A DNA stretch of 26,390 nt from DAIDJM01 sp964250215 (GTDB taxonomy: Bacteria > Pseudomonadota > Alphaproteobacteria > Acetobacterales > Acetobacteraceae): the NCBI GenBank assembly GCA_964250215.1, contig CAXUEX010000024.1, forward strand, positions 1 through 26,390, written 5' to 3'. The notes beneath the pieces were generated by a model. The model ran no database searches, was not told where the DNA came from, and saw only the letters and a list, made by a program, of their open reading frames with translations. A program made the translations under genes and the position numbers. Positions 1-9,132 of this stretch are shown here, piece after piece (the stretch's first letter is position 1; every line of letters begins with the position of its first letter).

Positions 1-1
1 G

Positions 2-1096
2 GCGGACACGCGCACCGTGGCCGGCGACACGATGGTGCTGACTACCGGCATCGACGAGACGATCAGCATCGAGCCTGATGCCTCGCTTTCGCATGCGGTG
101 CGCGTGACGGCCGACAACGATTGCGTGCAGGCGAGCGGCGCCGGCGATCAGGTGAGCGTGAACACCGATGGCTGCGGCGACAGTTCCGGTGCCGTTCTGA
201 TCGCGGTGCCGCCGGGCATGCCGGTGGTGGTGAACGCGCATGGCGATGGCAATGTGCGGCTGGGCAACACCGAGGGTGCGCTGGTGGCGACGCTGGCGGG
301 CAGCGGCAATTTCGCCGCCGGCCGGGTGCGCACCGCGGAGATCAAGATTCGCGGCGACGCCGATGTTACGGTGGAGCAGATCGCCGGCGCGGCCTCGCTG
401 GAAATCACCGGCAGCGGCGATATGCGCATCCAGCGCTTGCAGGGGCCGTTGCAGAGCTTGCAGCGCGGCTCCGGCAACATTGCGATCGGGGCGATCCATG
501 CGCCGGCCGCGGACATCACCATACAAGGCTCCGGCGACGCGGTGCTGGGCAACGGCGATATCCAGTTTCTGCGGGCGACCGTGGGCGGTTCGGGCGATCT
601 GGGCGTGGCCGCGGTGGTGGGCAGCGGCGAGGTGCATGCTTCCGGCGGCAGCGATGTGAAGCTGGGCCAGGTGACGGGCCACCTCGTGAAGGATGCCAGC
701 GGCGGCAGCGACATCTATGTCGGCGCCGGTTTCGTCAGCGCCGGGCTGGGCAAGCTGGCGGATTTGGTCAGCGATCCGAGCAACACCGACAAAATCCACA
801 TCGGCAGCGACGGCCGGGACCACGGCGGCAATGTGGGATGGCATATTTTCAGCGCCATCGTGGTGCTGGGGCTGCTGTTTCTGCTGTGGCGCATGGTGCG
901 GCGGCGCGGCGGCGTGGGCGCGCTGCGGTATGGCGGCCGCAGCGGGGCTTCGCCGGCGGCGGCGACGCATCCGGGCGTGCTGGCGGTGCGAGATACGATG
1001 CAGCGGCTGGATGGGCGGCTGGCGAAGCTGGAGGGCTACGTGACGACGCGGGAATTCGAGCTGAACCGGAAATTCCGGGAGCTGGATACGCGGTAG
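2..1096 (+). CDS. DUF2807 (GIN-type) head-domain protein with one transmembrane helix and cytoplasmic coiled-coil tail, 5' partial
   Basis: The reading frame is open to the left edge (codons at 2-16 contain no stop), so the true start lies outside the window and the GTG at 17 is probably internal. The visible part is rich in short Gly-Ser-Gly-Asp/Asn turns (GSGNF, GSGDM, GSGNI, GSGDA, GSGDL), spaced as in the beta-helical DUF2807 'putative auto-transporter adhesin head' domain. A single hydrophobic helix follows (about nt 841-890), then Arg-rich positive-inside residues and a charged, helix-prone tail (about nt 990-1093) containing LAKLEGYVTTREFELNRKF. This topology puts the beta domain outside the cytoplasm and the tail inside. 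The tail resembles the cytoplasmic end of PspC/PspB phage-shock proteins, as I remember them; that is inference. The stop is 10 bp before cysS. A role in envelope sensing or surface structure is possible but unproven. Confidence 0.75.
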   Translation, partial: ADTRTVAGDTMVLTTGIDETISIEPDASLSHAVRVTADNDCVQASGAGDQVSVNTDGCGDSSGAVLIAVPPGMPVVVNAHGDGNVRLGNTEGALVATLAGSGNFAAGRVRTAEIKIRGDADVTVEQIAGAASLEITGSGDMRIQRLQGPLQSLQRGSGNIAIGAIHAPAADITIQGSGDAVLGNGDIQFLRATVGGSGDLGVAAVVGSGEVHASGGSDVKLGQVTGHLVKDASGGSDIYVGAGFVSAGLGKLADLVSDPSNTDKIHIGSDGRDHGGNVGWHIFSAIVVLGLLFLLWRMVRRRGGVGALRYGGRSGASPAAATHPGVLAVRDTMQRLDGRLAKLEGYVTTREFELNRKFRELDTR

Positions 1097-1106
1097 CGCT
1101 TCGCCC

Positions 1107-2471
1107 ATGCATATCTCGCTGCATAACAGCCTGACGCGGCGGCGGGAGATGCTGCGGCCCATCGAGGCGGGGCATGTGCGGCTGTATGTGTGCGGGCCCA
1201 CCGTCTACGACCGGCCGCATATCGGCAATCTGCGATCGAATGTCTGCTACGACGTGCTGGTGCGGCTGCTGCGGCACGCCTTTCCGCGCGTGACCTATGT
1301 GCGCAACATCACCGATGTGGACGACAAGATCAACGCGCGAGCGGCCGCTTCGGGCGTGCCGATCGCCGCGATCACGGCCGGCACCGCGGCGCAGTTCCAC
1401 GCCGATATGGCGGCGATCGGCAATCTGCCACCGGATGTGGAACCGCGCGCGACGGCGCATATCGCGGACATGATCGGCGTCATCGAACGGTTGATCGGCA
1501 GCGGCCACGCCTATGCGGCGGACGGGCACGTGCTGTTCGCGGTTACGCATTTCGCGGCGTATGGCGCGCTTTCGGGCCGCAGCCCGGACGAGCTGCTGGC
1601 CGGGGCGCGCATCGATCCCGCGCCCTACAAGCGCGATCCCGGCGATTTCGTGCTGTGGAAACCCTCCACCGGCGAGCAGCCGGGATGGGAGAGCCCCTGG
1701 GGTTTCGGCCGGCCGGGCTGGCATATCGAATGCAGCGCGATGGCGTGGCGCTACCTGGGCGAGACTTTCGATATCCATGGCGGCGGCACCGATCTGATCT
1801 TTCCGCACCACGAGAACGAGCGGGCGCAGAGCCTGTGCGCGTTTCCGGGCAGCGGCTTTGCGCGCATCTGGCTGCACAACGGCATGTTGCGCGTGAACGG
1901 CGAGAAGATGTCGAAGAGCCTCGGCAATTTCTTCACGCTGGCCGAGCTGCTGCCGCGGGCGCCGGCCGAGGCGGTGCGGCTGCTGCTGTTGCGGGCGCGT
2001 TACAGCGCCGTGCTCGACTTTTCCGAGCGCGGGCTTACCGAAGCGCGGGAGGAGCTGGATCGGTTCTATCGCGCGTTGGATCGCGGCGACGCGGCGGAGG
2101 CGGCCGAAATACCCGGCACCGTGATGGCGGCGCTGGCCGACGATCTGAACACGCCGGCGGCGATCGCCGCGCTGCACGCGCTGGCGGATGCGGCGCTGGC
2201 CGGCAGCGCGCAGGCCGCCGCTGCGTTGCGCGCCGGTGCGGGGCTGCTCGGCATTGCGCAGCAGAGCCCGGCGGCGTGGTTTCGCGGCGGCGCGCCGGAT
2301 GCTGCCATCGAGGCGGCGATCGCGGCGCGAATGGCGGCAAGGCGCGCCCGCGATTTCGCGCGCGCCGATGAGATCCGGGCGGAGCTTGCGCAGAAGGGCA
2401 TCGTGCTGGAAGACAATGCCGCCGGCACCATCTGGCGGCGCGCGGCGCAACCGAAGGAGAGTGCAGCGTGA
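1107..2471 (+). CDS. cysS: Cysteine--tRNA ligase
   Basis: This is the cytoplasmic class I aminoacyl-tRNA synthetase that charges tRNA-Cys with cysteine using ATP. The 454-aa product has normal family length. The class I signature HIGN is at residues 38-41 and KMSKS at 267-271. The zinc ligands of the family are visible as C29, C209, H234 and E238. The C-terminal part (about 330-454) is the helical DALR-type and anticodon-binding region, ending in the usual basic stretch. The ATG at 1107 is the only sensible start, just before the conserved N-terminal strand, although no clear Shine-Dalgarno precedes it; coupling to the upstream gene is possible. The stop codon overlaps the GTG of the next gene. 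Assignment is secure. Confidence 0.97.
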   Translation: MHISLHNSLTRRREMLRPIEAGHVRLYVCGPTVYDRPHIGNLRSNVCYDVLVRLLRHAFPRVTYVRNITDVDDKINARAAASGVPIAAITAGTAAQFHADMAAIGNLPPDVEPRATAHIADMIGVIERLIGSGHAYAADGHVLFAVTHFAAYGALSGRSPDELLAGARIDPAPYKRDPGDFVLWKPSTGEQPGWESPWGFGRPGWHIECSAMAWRYLGETFDIHGGGTDLIFPHHENERAQSLCAFPGSGFARIWLHNGMLRVNGEKMSKSLGNFFTLAELLPRAPAEAVRLLLLRARYSAVLDFSERGLTEAREELDRFYRALDRGDAAEAAEIPGTVMAALADDLNTPAAIAALHALADAALAGSAQAAAALRAGAGLLGIAQQSPAAWFRGGAPDAAIEAAIAARMAARRARDFARADEIRAELAQKGIVLEDNAAGTIWRRAAQPKESAA

Positions 2472-2851
2472 AATTCATGGTTCCGATGCTGCTGCTGGCC
2501 GGCACCGCGGCGGCGCAGCCGATGCCGGGCATGGGCAAGTCCTACATGCCCGGTTCGCCTTCGACCGCCGCGTATAACGAGGCGATGTCGAAGATGCAGT
2601 CTGGCATGAGCGTGACCTACACGGGCGACGCGGACCAGGATTTTGTTGCCGGCATGATCCCGCACCACCAGGGCGCGATCGACATGGCGGAGGTGGAGCT
2701 GAAATACGGCAAGGATCCGAAAATCCGGCAGCTCGCCGCGCGCATCATCTCGGCGCAGGAACGCGAGATTGCGATGATGAAGGCGTGGCAGGAAAAGAAC
2801 CCGCCGCCGAAGGGCCCGCAGGACAAACCCGGCGGACCGCAAGTGAGGTGA
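2468..2851 (+). CDS. Secreted DUF305 family protein
   Basis: The 127-aa product begins with a short basic-hydrophobic signal peptide ending near residue 20 (Ala-rich, TAAAQ), so it is probably periplasmic. The core carries the DUF305 hallmark GMIPHHQGAIDMAEVEL (about residues 59-75) and a second helix with ISAQEREIAMM, which together form a four-helix ferritin-like bundle in this family. Some DUF305 members are linked to copper or other metal handling, and the paired His and the Met-rich mature N-terminus would fit, but no substrate can be read from sequence. The GTG at 2468 overlaps the cysS stop (GTGA) and is preceded by a strong AAGGAGA seven bases upstream, which fixes the start. The Pro/Lys-rich C-terminus ends in another GTGA overlap with the methyltransferase gene. 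Confidence 0.88.
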   Translation: MKFMVPMLLLAGTAAAQPMPGMGKSYMPGSPSTAAYNEAMSKMQSGMSVTYTGDADQDFVAGMIPHHQGAIDMAEVELKYGKDPKIRQLAARIISAQEREIAMMKAWQEKNPPPKGPQDKPGGPQVR

Positions 2852-3642
2852 AAAAGGCGGCGGGCGCACAGCTCACGGTCGATCCCGCGGCGCCCGTGGT
2901 GATCCTGGTGCGGCCGCAACTGGCCGACAATATCGGCGCCGCGGCGCGGGCCATGGCCAACGGTGGATTGTTCCATTTGCGGCTGGTGGCGCCGCGCGAT
3001 GGCTGGCCGCAGGAACACGCCTGGCGCAACGCATCGGGCGCGCAAGCCATCCTGGAAGCGCTCACCGTGCACGAGACGGTGGCGTCAGCGGTGGCCGATC
3101 TGCATCGCGTGCTGGCGACCTGCCCGCGGCCGCGGCATGTGATCAAGCCGGTGCTGACGCCGCGTGGCGGCGCCGCCGAATTGCGCGAGGCCGCTTCGCG
3201 AAGTTTGCGCACCGGGCTGCTGTTCGGTCCCGAACGGGCCGGGCTGGACAGCGACGATCTGGCGCATTCCGACGCGCTGATCCGCTATCCGATGAACCCG
3301 GAATTCACGTCGCTGAACCTGGCGCAGGCGGTGATGGTGATGGCTTACGAATGGTACCAGGCCGCCGATGCGACGCCGCCGCGCGGGCTGATGACGAACG
3401 AAACGCGCGTGGCGACAAAGGCGGAGCTGGAGAATTTCCTGGCGCATCTAATCGACCAGCTCGATGCGTGCGGCTTTCTGCGCAATGCGCCGAAACGGCC
3501 GGGCATGGTGCGCAATATCCGGCATTTCTTTCAGCGCGGCGAGGTGACGGAGCAGGAATTGCGCACGCTGCACGGCATTGTTACGGAATTGGCGATCGGC
3601 CGGCGCGAACGTGGCCGGCTGGAGGCGGACATGGTGGACTAG
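2848..3642 (+). CDS. trmJ: TrmJ-like SPOUT-family tRNA/rRNA (ribose-2'-O) methyltransferase
   Basis: This is a SpoU/TrmH-superfamily methyltransferase that would transfer a methyl group from S-adenosylmethionine to a ribose 2'-OH of tRNA (position 32 for TrmJ). The three SPOUT motifs are visible: NIGAAARAM near the N-terminus, LLFGPERAGL in the middle, and the knotted-site motif NPEFTSLNLAQAV. A helical C-terminal extension with FLRNAPKRPGMVRNIRHFFQR is typical of the TrmJ subgroup. The frame opens upstream at 2785 inside the DUF305 gene, but the GTG at 2848 forms a 4-base GTGA overlap with the DUF305 stop and leaves a normal 264-aa protein. No strong Shine-Dalgarno is seen, so translation is probably coupled. 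TrmJ rather than another SpoU enzyme is the likeliest call, but the exact target base is inferred. Confidence 0.88.
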   Translation: MKKAAGAQLTVDPAAPVVILVRPQLADNIGAAARAMANGGLFHLRLVAPRDGWPQEHAWRNASGAQAILEALTVHETVASAVADLHRVLATCPRPRHVIKPVLTPRGGAAELREAASRSLRTGLLFGPERAGLDSDDLAHSDALIRYPMNPEFTSLNLAQAVMVMAYEWYQAADATPPRGLMTNETRVATKAELENFLAHLIDQLDACGFLRNAPKRPGMVRNIRHFFQRGEVTEQELRTLHGIVTELAIGRRERGRLEADMVD

Positions 3643-3702
3643 AGCATCGTCGGCAATTTGGGGCGCGGCCGGCTCAGAGAAATACCTTCCGTGATGGCGC
3701 AC

Positions 3703-4161
3703 TCACCGCCAGCGTTCGCCGGGCTGCAGCACGTATTGCCTGAAAACGTATCCCCAGGGAATCAGCGGCACGAAGATCGCCACCATTGCCACGGCCCGAA
3801 TGTCGGCGCCGGCGGCAGCATCGATTTTCGCCGACCGCCAGAGCGGTAGCGCGAACGCCAGCAGGTAGATCGCCTTCCAGGTGAGTTCAAAGATCAGGAT
3901 CGGCAGCATTTTCAGCGGGTAGCGCAGCCCGAGCAGCGCCGTGGCGCCGAGCCCCGCGAGCAGGCTGCAACGGATGCCCTGGGCCAAGGCAAAATCGCTG
4001 GTGTGCGAGATGACGCGCGGCCAGACGACAATCGCCAAGCCTGCCCCCATGATCAGGTAGGCGAGCCGCAAAAGATACAGCCGCCCCAGCCCGATGCGCG
4101 GCACGTCGCCACCGGCCAGCTTCGCGTCGAACGCCGTGATCGGGGCCGCAACGATGACCAT
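3703..4161 (-). CDS. Small four-helix integral membrane protein of unknown function
   Basis: The 152-aa product is strongly hydrophobic, with four predicted transmembrane segments (about residues 28-47, 63-80, 85-108 and 121-140) and short polar ends. Between helices 2 and 3 it carries the phrase LGLRYPLKMLPILIFELTWK. I associate this phrase with an unnamed family of conserved bacterial membrane proteins, but I can name neither a family number nor a function. The ATG at 4161 has AGGA eight bases upstream. The gene lies 75 bp downstream of the aldehyde dehydrogenase on the same strand, so it may be the last gene of the pqqACE-aldehyde dehydrogenase transcription unit. It is convergent with trmJ. 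A membrane-anchoring or transport role linked to the neighbours is speculation. Confidence 0.8.
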   Translation of the reverse strand: MVIVAAPITAFDAKLAGGDVPRIGLGRLYLLRLAYLIMGAGLAIVVWPRVISHTSDFALAQGIRCSLLAGLGATALLGLRYPLKMLPILIFELTWKAIYLLAFALPLWRSAKIDAAAGADIRAVAMVAIFVPLIPWGYVFRQYVLQPGERWR

Positions 4162-4236
4162 GGCATTTTCCTGTCCGCACGGGGTCCGGCAGTGTGCAGC
4201 CCCCGGCGGGGACAGCCCTGGCCGACGGGAGCAGGC

Positions 4237-5757
<1,521 letters not shown>

Positions 5758-5766
5758 GGACGCCTC

Positions 5767-6891
5767 CTACTTCGGAATTCTGCCGCGCCACATTAGCGCG
5801 GTTTGTGGCGCGTTTTCCACGCCTTCCGCCACGGCCGCCGCCATGGCCGCGTGGTGCGGCGAAAGCGCGCAGGCCGGATCGGCAGCCGCCGCATCCCCCG
5901 TGATGGCAAAAGCCTGGCAGCGGCAGCCGCCCCAATCGATTTCCCGCCGTTCGCAGCTCTGGCATGGCTCCGGCATCCAGTCCGTGCCGCGGAAGCGCCG
6001 GAAAGCCGGGCTTTCGCGCCAGATCCATGCCAGATCGCGTTGCCGCACCGAGGGAAAATCGAAGCCCGGCAGCGTCTCCGCCGCATGGCACGGCAGCGCC
6101 CGGCCGGCGGGCGAAATGTTGATCGTGCGCTGTGCCCAGCCCCCCATGCAGGCTTTCGGCCGCACCGCATGGTAATCGGGCACCACGTAGTCGATCACAA
6201 TGCCGGGCCACCGGGCGCGCGCCGCCGCCACCGCCGCCGTCGCCGCCGCCAACTGCGCCGCATCGGGCAGCAGCGCCGTGCGGTTTTTCAGCGCCCAGCC
6301 GTAATATTGCACATGCGCAATTTCGATGCGCGTGGCGCCCAGTTCCAGGCCCAGCTCAATCATGGCCGGCACGCGCGCCGCGTTCTGCCGGTGGATCACG
6401 AAATTCGCCGTCAGCACCAGTCCAGCCTCGCGCACGCAGGAAGCCGCCGCCAATTTGCGCGCGAAGCCGCCGCGGGCGCCGCCGATGCGATCGTTGGAAT
6501 CGGGCTCGGAATCCTGAAAGCTGAGCTGCACATGGTCCAGCCCGGCCGCCGCCAGCGCCGCCGCCGCCGGCGCGGTGAGCCCCAGCCCGGAGGTGATCAG
6601 GTTGGTGTAGATCGCGCCCGAAGCCGCCTGGCGCACCAGTTCCGGCAGATCGCGGCGCGCCAGCGGTTCGCCGCCGGTGAAATGCGCCTGCAGCACGCCC
6701 AGCGCGGCGGCTTCGTGCAGCACCCGGCACCAACTCGCGGTATCCAGCTCGCGCGCGGCCGGTTCCAGCGCCAGCGGGTTGGAGCAATAGGGGCAGGCCA
6801 GCGGACAGCGATGCGTGAGTTCGGCGATCAGCGCCATCGGCGGCGCCGGATCGCTCGCGAGCGCCGGTACCCTCTCCGGCAGCGAATCCAT
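5767..6891 (-). CDS. pqqE: PqqA peptide cyclase (radical SAM, PQQ biosynthesis)
   Basis: PqqE links the Glu and Tyr side chains of the precursor peptide PqqA by radical chemistry, the first committed step to the redox cofactor PQQ. From the ATG at 6891 the protein is 374 aa, normal for the family. The radical-SAM cluster motif CxxxCxxC is at C29/C33/C36 in HRCPLACPYCSNP. The C-terminal SPASM region has the auxiliary-cluster cysteines (KACMGG, LPCHAAE, CQSCERREIDWGGCRCQ, DPAC). The frame is open further upstream, but the ATG at 6891 shares one base with the pqqC stop (TGATG), as expected for coupled genes. Unusually, pqqD does not lie between pqqC and pqqE and is not fused to either; PqqD is the chaperone that hands PqqA to PqqE. 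Confidence 0.95.
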   Translation of the reverse strand: MDSLPERVPALASDPAPPMALIAELTHRCPLACPYCSNPLALEPAARELDTASWCRVLHEAAALGVLQAHFTGGEPLARRDLPELVRQAASGAIYTNLITSGLGLTAPAAAALAAAGLDHVQLSFQDSEPDSNDRIGGARGGFARKLAAASCVREAGLVLTANFVIHRQNAARVPAMIELGLELGATRIEIAHVQYYGWALKNRTALLPDAAQLAAATAAVAAARARWPGIVIDYVVPDYHAVRPKACMGGWAQRTINISPAGRALPCHAAETLPGFDFPSVRQRDLAWIWRESPAFRRFRGTDWMPEPCQSCERREIDWGGCRCQAFAITGDAAAADPACALSPHHAAMAAAVAEGVENAPQTALMWRGRIPK

Positions 6892-7631
6892 CACAAATCC
6901 GGCCGGAAGGCTCCGGGCGGCGGCTCGCCCGGGGTCACGTAGGCGTGCTCCAGTGCGTCCAGCATGGCCCAGAGCACGTCGCATTTGAAGCGCAGCGCGT
7001 CGCACACCGCCTGCTGGGCTTCCGGGCTGCGCGCGTGCTCGCGCACATAAGCCAGCGCGAAATCGGCATCGCGCGGCGCCTGCGCCAGCCGGGGCGTGAA
7101 ATAGGCCAGGGTTTCCGGCGTGATCCAGGGGTAGTTGGCCAACATGCCGGCGACCCGCTCGGCGATGATGGTGGGGGCGAACAGCTCGGTGAGCGACGAG
7201 GCCACGGCTTGCAGCACGCTGCGCTCGCGCACGAAGGCCACGTAAGCGTCAACGGCAAACCGCGTGGCAGGGAGCAGCCCCGCGCCCGAGCGGACGTAAT
7301 CGGCATCCAGCCCGACGCCCTCAACAAGCTTCAGCCAGCGGGCAATCCCGCCAGTGCCCGGCGCCTCGCCGTCGTGGTCCACGAGCCGGCGGCGCCATTC
7401 CCGGCGCAGTTCGGGGGTGCGCAGGCGCGCCAGCAGCGTGGCGTCCTTCACCGGGATCTGGCTTTGATAATGGTAGCGGTTCAGGGCCCAGGCCTGCACC
7501 TGGCCGCGGGTTAGGCGGCCGTCGTGCAGACGCCGATGGAACCGATGCAGGCTGTGGTATCGCGCCGCGCCGATCTGCCGCAGCGCCGCTTCCAACCCGT
7601 CGGGCGGGAGCGAAGCTGCGGCTTCCAGCAC
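6891..7631 (-). CDS. pqqC: Pyrroloquinoline-quinone synthase
   Basis: PqqC carries out the final cofactor-free oxidation and ring closure that yields PQQ. The 246-aa product has the family's length and landmarks: ARYHSLHRFHRRLH (23-36), NRYHYQSQIPVKDATLLAR (51-69), DHDGEAPGTGG (85-95) and the helix SSLTELFAPTIIAERV (145-160). It is therefore a stand-alone PqqC and not a PqqC-PqqD fusion, because it ends about 16 residues after the last conserved helix. The start is taken as GTG at 7631, 14 bases after the pqqA stop. No Shine-Dalgarno is obvious, so the start is less certain than the gene. It is co-transcribed with pqqA in front and pqqE behind (1-base overlap). Confidence 0.95.
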   Translation of the reverse strand: MLEAAASLPPDGLEAALRQIGAARYHSLHRFHRRLHDGRLTRGQVQAWALNRYHYQSQIPVKDATLLARLRTPELRREWRRRLVDHDGEAPGTGGIARWLKLVEGVGLDADYVRSGAGLLPATRFAVDAYVAFVRERSVLQAVASSLTELFAPTIIAERVAGMLANYPWITPETLAYFTPRLAQAPRDADFALAYVREHARSPEAQQAVCDALRFKCDVLWAMLDALEHAYVTPGEPPPGAFRPDL

Positions 7632-7645
7632 GGCGCGGCCGGCGG

Positions 7646-7729
7646 CTACTTCCGCGCTTCGGCGCAGGCGTAGCTGTTGATCTCGGCGCCCAGCGCCACT
7701 TCCACCACTTTCGGCGACTTCCAGCTCAT
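7646..7729 (-). CDS. pqqA: PQQ precursor peptide PqqA
   Basis: This 27-codon gene encodes the ribosomally made peptide from which PQQ is cut. The C-terminal half contains EINSY, the conserved Glu-x3-Tyr unit (E16, Y20) whose side chains become the PQQ skeleton. The N-terminus MSWKSPKVVEV resembles the usual K-W-x-x-P start of PqqA peptides. The ATG at 7729 has AGGAGA about seven bases upstream. The next gene on the strand is pqqC, 14 bases downstream; in most operons pqqB would stand here. It is divergent from hpnH across a 205-bp gap. The gene is easily missed by gene finders because of its length. The core residues and context make the call secure. Confidence 0.95.
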   Translation of the reverse strand: MSWKSPKVVEVALGAEINSYACAEARK

Positions 7730-7754
7730 GCGATTTCTCCTGTGCGGCGGCGCC

Positions 7755-7784
7755 AGCCTACCAGGGGCCGCTCGCGCAAGGCAA
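7755..7784 (-). promoter_or_regulatory. Possible pqqA promoter
   Basis: On the reverse strand TTGCCT (7784-7779) and TAGGCT (7760-7755) are separated by 18 bases and lie about 25 bases before the pqqA ATG. Both hexamers match the sigma-70 consensus only partly, and GC-rich DNA yields such pairs by chance, so this is a weak call. Confidence 0.3.
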
Positions 7785-7934
7785 CGCATCGGGGCGCCGG
7801 ATTGTGGCCATCACGCCTCCGCGTGGTTGCGCTCGCCCGGATCGATCGTCTAGCGGGTTGCGCCGGAGAGGCCGTGCCCCAACGTGGCGGCTTCAATCGG
7901 TCGGGCTTCGGCCCCGCGGCCAAGGAGAGCAAGC

Positions 7935-9080
7935 GTGGCGGTTCCGCTGAAGCAGGCAGTTCGTGTGGGCGCGTATGTGGTGCGGCAGCATCTGGCCGGG
8001 CGGAAGCGCTATCCGCTGGTGCTGATGCTGGAGCCGCTGTTCCGCTGCAACCTGGCCTGCTCCGGGTGCGGCAAGATCGATTACCCGGCGCCGATCCTGA
8101 ACCAGCGGCTTTCGGTGCAGGAATGCCTGGAAGCGGTGGACGAATGCGGCGCGCCGGTGGTGGCGATCGCCGGCGGCGAGCCGCTGCTGCACCGCGAGAT
8201 GCCGGAGATCGTGCGCGGCATCCTGAAACGGAAGAAGTTCGTCTATCTCTGCACCAATGCGCTGCTGCTGGAAAAGAAGCTCGATCAGTTCGCGCCGCAC
8301 CCGTATTTCTCGTGGGACATCCATCTGGATGGCGATCGGGAAGCGCACGACCATGCGGTGAGCCAGGCCGGCACCTACGACCGCGCGGTGGCGGCCATCC
8401 GCGCGGCCAAGGCGCGCGGCTTTCGCATTTCCATCAACTGCACGCTGTTCGACGGCGCCGAGCCGGAGCGGGTGGCGAAATTCTTCGACGACGCGATGGC
8501 GCTGGGCATCGACGGCATCATGACCTCGCCGGGCTATGCGTACGAACGCGCGCCGGACCGCGAGCATTTTCTCACGCGGCAGAAGACGAAACAACTTTTC
8601 CGCGACATTCTTTCGCGCGGCAAGGGGCGCGGCTGGAAGTTCAACCAGTCGCCGCTGTTCATCGATTTTCTGGCGGGCAACCAGGAGTATCGTTGCACGC
8701 CGTGGGGCAACCCGACGCGCAACGTGTTCGGCTGGCAGCGGCCGTGCTACCTGCTGGGCGAGGGCTATGCGAAGAGCTACAAGGAGCTGATGGAGACCAC
8801 CGACTGGGACAGTTACGGCGCCGGAAATTACGAGAAATGCGCCGATTGCATGGTGCATTCCGGGTTCGAGGCGACGGCGGTGATGGATTCCGTGAAGAAC
8901 CCGCTGAAGATCGCCGCCGTGGCGCTGCGCGGGCCGCGCACCGCGGGGAAGATGGCGCCGGAAATATCGCTGGAACGGCAGCGGCCGGCGGAGTTCGTGT
9001 TTTCGCGGCATGTGGAGGGGAAGATGGCGGAGCTGGCGCACAAAAAGCCGGCGCCGGAGGTGGTGGACGCGGCGGATTGA
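7935..9080 (+). CDS. hpnH: Adenosyl-hopene transferase HpnH (radical SAM)
   Basis: HpnH joins the 5'-deoxyadenosyl group of SAM to diploptene, giving adenosylhopane, the first step to side-chain-extended hopanoids of the bacterial membranes. The 381-aa product has the radical-SAM motif CxxxCxxC at C38/C42/C45 in FRCNLACSGCGKIDYPAP. It also has the family-specific phrases RVGAYVVRQHL, SWDIHLDGDREAHD, SPGYAYERAPD and CTPWGNPTRNVFGWQRPCYL. The frame is open back to 7884, but the GTG at 7935 fits best: AAGGAGAG lies six bases upstream and the N-terminus MAVP is the usual one. It stands alone, without other hpn genes in view, and diverges from pqqA. A stem-loop follows its stop. Confidence 0.96.
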   Translation: MAVPLKQAVRVGAYVVRQHLAGRKRYPLVLMLEPLFRCNLACSGCGKIDYPAPILNQRLSVQECLEAVDECGAPVVAIAGGEPLLHREMPEIVRGILKRKKFVYLCTNALLLEKKLDQFAPHPYFSWDIHLDGDREAHDHAVSQAGTYDRAVAAIRAAKARGFRISINCTLFDGAEPERVAKFFDDAMALGIDGIMTSPGYAYERAPDREHFLTRQKTKQLFRDILSRGKGRGWKFNQSPLFIDFLAGNQEYRCTPWGNPTRNVFGWQRPCYLLGEGYAKSYKELMETTDWDSYGAGNYEKCADCMVHSGFEATAVMDSVKNPLKIAAVALRGPRTAGKMAPEISLERQRPAEFVFSRHVEGKMAELAHKKPAPEVVDAAD

Positions 9081-9089
9081 GGCGCGCGT

Positions 9090-9118
9090 CCTTTCCGGCA
9101 GGCGAACTGCCGGAAAGG
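9090..9118. terminator. Perfect 12-bp stem-loop between convergent genes
   Basis: CCTTTCCGGCAG and CTGCCGGAAAGG form a perfect 12-bp stem with a GCGAA loop, starting nine bases after the hpnH stop and ending 14 bases before the stop of the opposing beta-propeller gene. There is no real T-run on either side, so it is a terminator by position and symmetry; it could serve both strands. Confidence 0.7.
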
Positions 9119-9132
9119 CTGCGGCCGGGGTT

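Noticed and set aside
849..2450. Long reverse-strand open frame of 533 codons opposite cysS
   Set aside because: It mirrors cysS in GC-rich DNA, has no domain and is Arg/His-rich low-complexity; the + strand frame has all class I synthetase motifs.
7726..7932. 68-codon reverse-strand frame between pqqA and hpnH
   Set aside because: Arg/Pro-rich, no ribosome site of its own and it overlaps the pqqA start and leader.
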